Of a DNA stretch of 64,000 bases, positions 56,495 through 64,000 are shown one piece after another. The notes below the pieces were generated by a model. The model did no database searches. It worked only from the letters and a program-made list of their open reading frames with translations, and was not told the origin of the DNA. The position numbers and the translations under genes were made by a program. Each line of letters opens with the position of its first letter. Within the stretch, counting starts at the first letter, position 1. Source of the stretch: Caprella mutica (taxonomy: Eukaryota > Arthropoda > Malacostraca > Amphipoda > Caprellidae); contig CANNZV010000330.1 of the NCBI GenBank assembly GCA_947561585.1, forward strand, positions 298,538-362,537, given 5' to 3'.

Positions 56495-57190
56495 AATGAA
56501 ACCAATGGCACACAGAAGGAGATACAGTGTCCATACCTACTTCTACTAGTGACTTTGAGGTCAAAATGACACCAATGGTACACAGAAGGTGATGCAGTGT
56601 CCATACCTACTTCTACTAGCGACTCTGACGTCAAAATGACACCAATGGTACACAGAAGGTGATGCAGTGTCCATACCTACTTCTACTAGCGACTCTGACG
56701 TCAAAATGACACCAATGGTACACAGAAGGTGATACAGTGTCCATACCTACTTCTACTAGCGACTCTGGCGTCAAAATGACATAAATGGTACACAGAAGGT
56801 GATACAGTTTCCATAACTACTTCTACTAGCGACTCTGGCGTCAAAATGACATAAATGGTACACAGAAGGTGATACAGTGTCCATACCTACTTCTACTAGC
56901 GAATCTGATGTCAAAATGACACCAACGGTACACAAAAGGTGATACAGTGTCCATACGTACTTCTACTAGCGGCCCTGTCTGATGACACCGATGGTACAAA
57001 GAAGGTGGGTTCGCTGTTCATACCTATTATTTCACTAGTGACTTTGACGTCAAAATGACACCAACACAGAAGGTGATACAGTGTCCATACCCACTTCTAC
57101 TAGCGACTCTGACGTCAAAATGACACCAATGGTACACAGAAGGTGATACAGTGTCCTTGACGTCAAAATAACTCCAATGCTACAAAAAGG
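56495..57190. repeat. 70-bp satellite with CRE palindromes, about 10 copies
   Basis: Units contain GGTACACAGAAGGTGATACA, GTGTCCATACCTACTTCTAC and TAGCGACTCTGACGTCAAAA. The palindrome TGACGTCA (the consensus CREB/ATF site) is intact in five units and mutated in the others (GGCGTC, GATGTC, GAGGTC). The array is about 3.5-4.2 kb upstream of the gene B start codon. The same family occurs at 15560-15840. Confidence 0.92.
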
Positions 57191-57220
57191 TGAAACAATA
57201 GTAAAACCTACCTCTACTGT

Positions 57221-59731
57221 CCCAGCAAACATGAATGTATCGATTCGATGCCTAAACGGCTCTGTATAACCGCTTCTCGGACATCGAATACCAGTAACAA
57301 ATTAGACATGGTGACATCTAATAGTCATCAATCCGATATTCGCTTGTACCGCTGAACGGCATCATATCAAGAATATTTTGCATCGAAGCGATACCGTTAT
57401 AATAGCGTTAAATAGAAAGATAAATTACGACGTCCAACATCGCTATGGAATATGTATCGAACCGGCATCTAATTATATATATCTAATATGGTTGGAACGA
57501 TATCCACTCGCATCAAATAAATAGATTAATTAATTCACGAACTAAAATTGAAAATCTTACTTTATTGACATAATGTACTGTAAGTTTAGGTGCACATCAA
57601 TTTGATTCATGTTATTTACAAATTAAATGGGAAGAAATGAATTGATGTGCCAGGGTATCGAACGTGCAGCCATCTGTCCTCGTATCTGTTCATATCTGCC
57701 AGTGTGCAATCGTGGATGCATTTTACTAAAAAATAGTTTTGATAGTAAGCGAATCGGATATAATTAGAGACTTTTTAAAGTGAATTTAACAATACTGGCG
57801 GGCTCCGCAGTTATAACAAAAAATATAACATATTCTTATTACAAATAGTAATAAGAGGGTCAATTTTTCATATAATTGTTCATTGAATTCATTCTCTATA
57901 AGTTCAAATTAAAGAAAATGTTTTGAGTACACGACTTAGAATGAAGATATAAGCTCTATGATGAAAGTTCAAAGTAATGAATGAATTAATTAACATTTGA
58001 CCATAGATTAACTCCCACATGGTATACAATATAGGTGAGTATTTAGTTTGATAGTTTGACTTGTATGATTGTGTATCATTTAACAAACAGGAGTTTTGTG
58101 CTCCGTGAAATATATTTTTGCAGTAGGGTATATGTTCCAAGTTATTATCAGGATCTACATTTTAAAAACACGTGATAAAGGAAAATATAGTAATTACTAT
58201 TTAACTACTATTTAATTAGAAACTTATAATAACTAAAGGCATGGTACCAATTGAAATAAAAGTTAAATAATGATTATATATATATAGATTTAATGAGACC
58301 GATTACCACTCTAAGTTGAATTATCTATAATGTGAATCACTGAATATTTAATCGTCTCATTTGCAGCTTTTGGCACTAGGTGAAAGCTCGAGTTATCGGA
58401 TATGGGGTTCCGTCTTTTACGTATAAAAAATATTTTGGTATTGATTTTTATTTCTAAACTTCTATTTTAATTGGTATCATGATAAGTACTTGTATCATGG
58501 TTACCAATTTAAATAAAAATTAAATAATAATAATTATTCTATTTATTTATTTCGTATCCGAAAATGGAAACCGTCATATAACACAGAAATTACTCTAAAA
58601 AGGAACATGTTGAATAGCCCATCACCTTTTATTTATCTACATTTAGTATAGGTTCAACGTCTGCTTCGGAACCAAAGGCCATGCCGCTGACGTCAAAAGG
58701 AAATGAAATAAAGATACTGGAAGAAGCAGTCAGAAAAAAAAGTGGCTCCATGAACAAAGTCACCTACCACGTCCACCGTCGGAGACGACGCTCATGGATG
58801 CTGAAAAGCTACTCTATGAATGCAGTCACTTAACGAGAAATGTGACAAAAATAGTCAAAAGTACCGGTGGCTGAACTCGAGGATGGAAGAGGGAAATGAA
58901 GAGGTGATAGTTAATGAAGCGTGTGAGCCTACCTAACACAAAATCAAGACCTCGTAATGCGCAATACTCTAAAACTGCACGAAGAGTTAAAAACATGATT
59001 AACAAGGTAAACCTAAAAAAGGACCTCACACAATCCAAATTACAACAGTTTGGGACACAAAGGACGCCACCCCCTTCTCTTCCATTCACCAAAGACAGAT
59101 TCAGGATAGAACCCCTCGGGACTTATTTACAATAAGGAGTTTAGAATAGATTCATAAACAATAATGCACTGACCATCGAAAAATCTTTTGATTAGTTATT
59201 CATTTTTTGATTTCATTGGGCCTGTGATGTTTGGTAATATGTATAGTTTTCACGGTACTGGAGAAACACTGTTCAACAATCGATGTTCCAGTATCGGTTA
59301 CTTCATATTGATCCAGTGTACAATCTTACTGTTCCCTATAAGTGTGTTAATTATTGATTAATTAAAGGTAAAATCCAATTGAATAGAAGTAATTCCTACA
59401 TCTTATATACGTATTATAAAACAGGGAGAAAAGAGAAGGAAATTCCAAAGTCAAAACAATTCTTTTAAAACTACATATTTGTTTACGTAATTCTGGTCTA
59501 AGTTTAAATTCAGATATCGTTTGGAAACAGATATTCACACGTCAAATGGTACTGTTAAAACCTTGAATCGGTTTTCGTGTTTCTACTCGAAATGTAAATT
59601 CGGATATCATTTAGAAACATAAATTCAGATATCTACGATGAGTGGAAATGGTTGTTAAGTCGATACCCACCGTTAGCGCTACGAATTTGACAGCAACCGG
59701 CATCGAATCGACATTCATATGTTTGTTGAGG
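57221..59731. mobile_element. 2.5-kb block with about 32-bp inverted ends
   Basis: The left end CCCAGCAAACATGAATGTAT (57221) and the right end (complement CCTCAACAAACATATGAATG, from 59731) converge on the shared GTATCGATTCGATGCC/GTCGATTCGATGCC. It starts right where the 70-bp satellite stops. Inside is a GC-richer stretch (58660-59130) with two short frames, MPLTSKGNEIKILEEAVRKK at about 58681 and KRVSLPNTKSRPRNAQYSKT at 58914, which I do not recognise. Confidence 0.5.
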
Positions 59732-59779
59732 TACTGAAGTTAAAATGCTATATCAACATTTTTTTTATATATACCGTAA

Positions 59780-60060
59780 TTGAAATTATTGAGAATAGGA
59801 TCCCCAGCAAATCAAAAGATGTTTGCTCCACGTATTGAAAAGTCTAATTCCCCTCGCTGTAGTTGGTTTATTACATGGGGCAAGACGTGGAAGATGGGAA
59901 ATCGCTTGTCTTTCAGACGTCTGACCCTCGTATATTGCACAGTGGTCCCTCTCAGTCACATATCAAATCCCGCGTCTTGCAAAACGTGGAACAGTGAGGG
60001 ACACCCGCGTTGTCCCGCATCGATTCCAACGTGTCGGCAAGACGTGGGAGAGAGCGTGTG
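59780..60060. other. GC-richer patch with repeated AAGACGTGG words
   Basis: Repeats of GCAAGACGTGG / CGCGTCTTGC in both orientations across a region less AT-rich than its flanks. It adjoins the transposase relic at 60140 and may be its degraded continuation. The plus-strand frame here has no family features. Confidence 0.35.
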
Positions 60061-60139
60061 ATTTAACTCTTGACACACCTGAGTTGCCGTATTTAATTGT
60101 TTTTTTTTTCAAAATGCGGTGTGATGATTGTCTTTCTCT

Positions 60140-60326
60140 ATCAAAGAGCTTGGAAAGCCAGCCATAAATTACCGATTGTTGGAGGCATACCCTGTTTCTC
60201 GAATTGTGTCATCGTTTTCGATATGGTGGCTCTCAAAAAAAAAAGCCCAGCGGCTTTGGTGATCGAAACTCCTGCCATGAAAGAGCCAACAATTCACCTA
60301 TTTTCAAAATCAGATAGGTCACGCAT
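60140..60326 (-). pseudogene. Tc1-type transposase N-terminus, relic
   Basis: From ATG at 60326: MRDLSDFENR, stop, IVGSFMAGVSITKAAGLFFL, then RATISKTMTQFEKQG. This is the DLSDFERG-type opening followed by the first helix-turn-helix of Tc1 transposases. The TGA in ENR-stop and the loss of downstream domains show it is dead. Confidence 0.75.
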
Positions 60327-60398
60327 TTTTAATAAATATTAAATACATATGGAATACAATGGAAAATATACAATTATGTAGCAAAAACAACCTATATT

Positions 60399-60622
60399 AG
60401 TTCAGATCTCCTCCAATCGGTCAGGACACTACTGGTAGTTCTGGTCTCTACAATAGTTCAGATCTACTCCAATCGGTCAGGACACTACCGGTAGTTCTGG
60501 TCTCTACAATAGTTCAGATCTCCTCCATTGGATAAGGACACTACCGGTAGTTCTGGTCACTACCATTAGTTCAGATCTCCTCCAATGGGTCAGGACACCA
60601 CCGGTAGTTCTGGCCTCTACCG
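60399..60622. repeat. 56-bp tandem repeat, 4 copies
   Basis: Units AGTTCAGATCTCCTCCAATC, GGTCAGGACACTACCGGTAG, TTCTGGTCTCTACAAT. GC-richer than the surrounding DNA. Confidence 0.93.
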
Positions 60623-61269
60623 TGTCTACACTAGATATGAATATGACGAAATTTTTACAGTTCTTCAAAACTTACTTCCAAACCTCATCACTATGGTCAC
60701 CTGTAAACTGAAGGTGACAGCTAAAATTATACTCAATTACTGCAATCACATTTCTTTCTTTAAATTGCTTCAATTTAACTCAGAGTCAGTCTTATTAATT
60801 TCATGATCATTAATTTCATTAATGGTGGCAAACGATAGCAAAAGTTCAAATCCATGGCGACACTATCGATCAACTTGGGTAAAACTAATTTACTATTATA
60901 TAACTATGAAAGATTTAATTTTCAACTCTAGTCATGTATAAATGAGTAAATTTTCATTTTTTCATGAATATTATTATTGTATATCTCATGAGTAAAAGAA
61001 ATTGTATTCATATTATAATGGTAATAATGTAATTGTATAAAAAATATGTATACAGAAAAAAAATTTATTTCTTTTTTCATAGTATTGTATTATTGAGCTT
61101 TTCTAAGTTTTACTTAGAAATTTTTATTTTGTAAAATTAAATTAAAAATCGCAATATTATAAACTGTCTTCAGGAGTTTAAAATAAAAAAATACGGCGGG
61201 GAAAAGAGCGGGAATCATAATATGTATTGAAAATAGACTTACAATCAGCTAAATTAACGTTACCATTAG
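60623..61269. other. AT-rich DNA, no gene seen
   Basis: No coding signal or repeat structure that I can support. Confidence 0.4.
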
Positions 61270-61452
61270 GGTTGTGACAATATGCACTTAAAATCATAGA
61301 TCTTAAGAATATTATAGACGAAACGAAATGAAATGGTATCGAATACTAGTAGGTATATACCGCTGATTTAGAACGATCCAATAGTCTTTAATTCAATCCG
61401 TCTATAATGTTTTCAGGATCTATTATTTTAAACGCATATTGTCACAATCCTA
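61270..61452. mobile_element. MITE copy 2
   Basis: Inverted counterpart of the element at 15850-16030. Ends TTGTGACAATATGCACTTAA and its complement form the TIRs, with AAATCATAGATCTTAAGAAT next to them. No ORF. Confidence 0.75.
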
Positions 61453-61729
61453 GTCAACATGTTTTATTTTTTCGACATATTTACTCGTAGTTCTTCTCGT
61501 ATACAATACCGAGTTTATACACTTGCATGTTCTTCCCACGTCCTTCTTAAACAGCGGAAACGTTTCCCTCTATGAGTCTATATAATATGGCCACTAAGAC
61601 TGCCTAATTGACAAAATTACGAAACTTATAAATTTGCTTATAAGTATAACGAGTCACTTTATTCTGAAGGAGCAAGTACATATTCCTACGTTTTTTATTA
61701 GACAAAACTTCATCATTTATCCGGTGCTA

Positions 61730-62417
61730 GGATAATTGCCACCCGCGGATAACTGCCACCTGCGGACAATTGCCACCCGCGGACAATTGCCACCCAAATA
61801 ATTGATATCAGGCCTTTTAACTTCAGAAATGGTGATAAAATATATATATTATTGTTGTAGGAATAATGATTAATTATATACATTATAAGATAAAAAAATA
61901 TTATTATTCGGTTTCTGAATGTGCTTTTTAAATCTTATATTTTTTAAATCTTATGTTATCGAATAGATTTTCTTAAACACCACGCATCTACAATTTTAAG
62001 CCAATTAACTTTTTCAAAGATTATTAGTTAATTTGAAACTGCACTTACTTATCACATTAAGGTCTGTGCGGAATGACTGCTTATATGCCAATGAGCATCA
62101 CTACTCATAGATATCCTAGAATATGGATATTTGTTTATTAATGATAGTATTGATAAAGGAAGATATTTTTAATTTACTAAGGACATCATCAATTGAATAA
62201 TGGAAATAATTAGTATAAAAACAACATATAATTTATTATATCAACTATGAGAATAATTAATTTTATAAAAAAATATTAAATGTGGATTGAAATTTGTTAT
62301 CTCATAATGTATACAATCAATAATTAATCGTACAAAAATAATATACATATTTTATCACCATTTTTAATAAATAATTGTCCTGGGGTGGCAATTGTTCGCG
62401 GGTGGCAACTGTCCTGT
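61730..62417. mobile_element. Element bounded by inverted arrays of a 17-bp word
   Basis: The left end has four copies of GGACAATTGCCACCCGC-type words (61730-61797); the right end has two inverted copies (GGTGGCAATTGTTCGCGGGT, 62382-62417). The 580 nt between are AT-rich without an ORF. The words resemble the TTGCCAC arrays in the gene A intron and the scrap at 16741, so this is a dispersed non-autonomous family. Confidence 0.7.
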
Positions 62418-62925
62418 CACGCGTTCATCCATAGTTTAGATAGTGAACGATAGGAAATTGTTTTATAATTAAATGGGCAACAACTTTCATATAGAGGCAG
62501 GCCTCGCTTTAATTACACTCCGCTTTAATAAAAGTAGTACTTATTTCGAGTCATGCCTCAAAACAAGCACCGTTCGTAGACATAGAAAACGGAGACAATT
62601 TTTTGTGATTATTTCACAATAACTAAAAAAAAACATCAATATTATAATCCAGATGGGGATATTAGAAGCAATTGGTTCAAGAATCAAACCAATTACCCAT
62701 ATTTGGGTAAGTTCCGTATTATCGCACGGTTCCATTTTCGAACACGTTAAATATCTCGATATACAGTGTGTTTTTTTATTATTTCTTTTTTCTTATGTCT
62801 TTTCAGTTGCTTTTATTCATAGTTACAATGACGAAAAGAAAAATAATTCATCAAAATGTTCAGGAAGAGTGGATTTTTAATTTTATATTAACAAGAAATA
62901 CATATTATAGAAGGTGCTGGAAATG
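62418..62925. other. Region between transposon relics, no gene seen
   Basis: Contains a possible pogo-like scrap (CTCGCTTTAATTACACTCCGCTTTAATAAA around 62505). Short frames on both strands lack family features. Confidence 0.35.
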
Positions 62926-62929
62926 GCCT

Positions 62930-63145
62930 CCATTTTACTGCACACAGAGATTCGCCCGCTTCAAAACATTAAGTGCTACACTCTGAAGGACATTCTCGCG
63001 ATGTTCTTCTGAAAATCTCTTCACAACATTGATAAGTTCGTCCACTGTAGTTGGTTTTGCAGAATACACTTCTCTTTGAGCTAAGGCCCAATAATAAAAA
63101 TCCAAAGGATTCAAACCTGGAGAATGCGCTGGCCACGCAAACTAT
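62930..63145 (-). pseudogene. Mariner-superfamily transposase C-terminus, relic
   Basis: The minus-strand frame from about 63145 to a TAA near 62935 reads FAWPAHSPGLNPLDFYYWAL, AQREVYSAKPTTVDELINVV and a helical C-terminus ending RANLCVQ. SPGLN replaces the usual SPDLN; the LDFYYW Asp is kept. The rest of the gene is absent, so it is a truncated fragment. Confidence 0.75.
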
Positions 63146-64000
63146 GTCAATAAATGTATTAATCCATAAATGTACAATATTTGATCAAAGTTTTTAAGAT
63201 TATTTTAATATATACAATATAATTTAAAAAAAAAAATCAAATTATTATCAATTCCTTCAGCTAACTGTCGGGCAATGTATAATTTAGTTATACATTGAAG
63301 TGAAATTCTGAAAGTTAAAAGCAAAGTGTATAATTTTTGTAATGTTTGTATAATGACATAATGCATTTCGATTAATTTGACCGAATCAATTTTGATTTAC
63401 GTCATGATGATGTATAGGGGAGAACCGTGAGCATTCAGACAGTTTTTGTTAAAATCTGAATAATTCGTAAACTAATTCGAATATTACTATTTAAAGATTT
63501 CTGTATGTAGATAAATCATTTTGCTCCAATTTCTATTAAGACTGTTTTACAGTTTAAACCTTCATTCGAAAGTTATAAGACAAAATGTAAGAGAGGTTCA
63601 AGTGTCCGAATGCTCCTCCCTAGAGGGAGACTTCGGACAAGCTGTGAGGATGATTGGAAATTTGGGTAATTTAAATGATAGGATTGAATTCGGATCAACG
63701 ATTTTAATTGAAATAAACCATGACTTGTTATTCACAGTAATAAAAATTAATCATATTTGGAATTTTACCATAATAATTGTAATGATTGAACATTTTCTCC
63801 AACAAAATATAGATAACCCATGAGTAATCACTGTGAAATTATTATCCTTATAATTAATAGCTGTATATCAAAAGGAAATGGTATAACTATTTGCTTTTAC
63901 TTTGGCTAAAACTGTGTCCTTTTACTTGATATTACGCAAAAGATAGTAAATTATATCTTAAATATTTCATCGAATGTTATAGTCCATAAGTGTAGATCAT
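63146..64000. other. Right edge of window, no gene seen
   Basis: AT-rich. The frame at 63521-63823 shows no family features. It overlaps a small inverted motif, CCGAATGCTCCTCCC...GGGAGACTTCGG (63606-63635). Confidence 0.4.

Noticed and set aside
1..64000. tRNA and rRNA genes
   Set aside because: I looked for tRNA A/B-box patterns and rRNA-like GC-rich blocks and found none convincing; a covariance-model scan would be decisive.

Overview
This is an AT-rich, intron- and transposon-rich animal sequence: GT-AG introns, tandem minisatellites, and many decayed Tc1/mariner and non-LTR elements. The DD37D mariner relatives look to me like those of copepod crustaceans such as sea lice. That is an inference from protein style; no ribosomal or mitochondrial marker is present.

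The main content is a tail-to-tail pair of DEG/ENaC (degenerin / epithelial sodium channel) genes. Gene B, on the minus strand from 53018 down to 15376, appears complete. I could join 21 exons from a start codon to a stop through consensus splice sites. Every intron phase agrees, and the total is 4071 nt, or 1356 codons plus stop. It has the N-terminal His-Gly gating motif, TM1, the FPAITICN motif, a Cys-rich ectodomain and a TM2 with the Gly-Leu-Ser selectivity triplet. Its exon 7 (35786-37531) carries about 75 tandem copies of a 21-bp unit. In the spliced frame these encode a Val-Asp-Asp-Ser-Ser-Asn-Thr-type heptapeptide, putting about 580 extra residues in the extracellular domain. Gene A, on the plus strand (1562-9638), is a close paralogue of the last eight exons of gene B and runs off the left edge. 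The two share exon lengths, phases and even intron sequence, so they look like a recent inverted duplication or a gene-converted pair.

Layout. 1-1561: a charged minus-strand coding-like fragment and a hairpin minisatellite. 1562-9638: gene A, with a nest of transposons in its seventh intron. 9639-15375: convergent intergenic DNA with a pogo/Tigger-like relic and a 34-bp minisatellite. 15376-53018: gene B. Its introns hold a foldback element with a perfect 40-bp hairpin, an RLE-type non-LTR retrotransposon, a MITE, several Tc1/mariner relics and many minisatellites. 53019-64000: upstream DNA with a jockey-like RT relic, a 70-bp satellite carrying CRE (TGACGTCA) sites, a TIR-flanked block and more transposase relics.

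The most unusual signal is that three intronic minisatellites of gene B (introns 3, 9 and 11) start at the 5' splice site. Their units are copies of the exon end plus donor, so each intron carries a row of competing donor-like sites. In intron 11 each unit also has an acceptor-like CAG, making it look like a 19-nt micro-exon. With the coding 21-bp array, repeat expansion appears to act on both the splicing and the ectodomain of one ion-channel gene.
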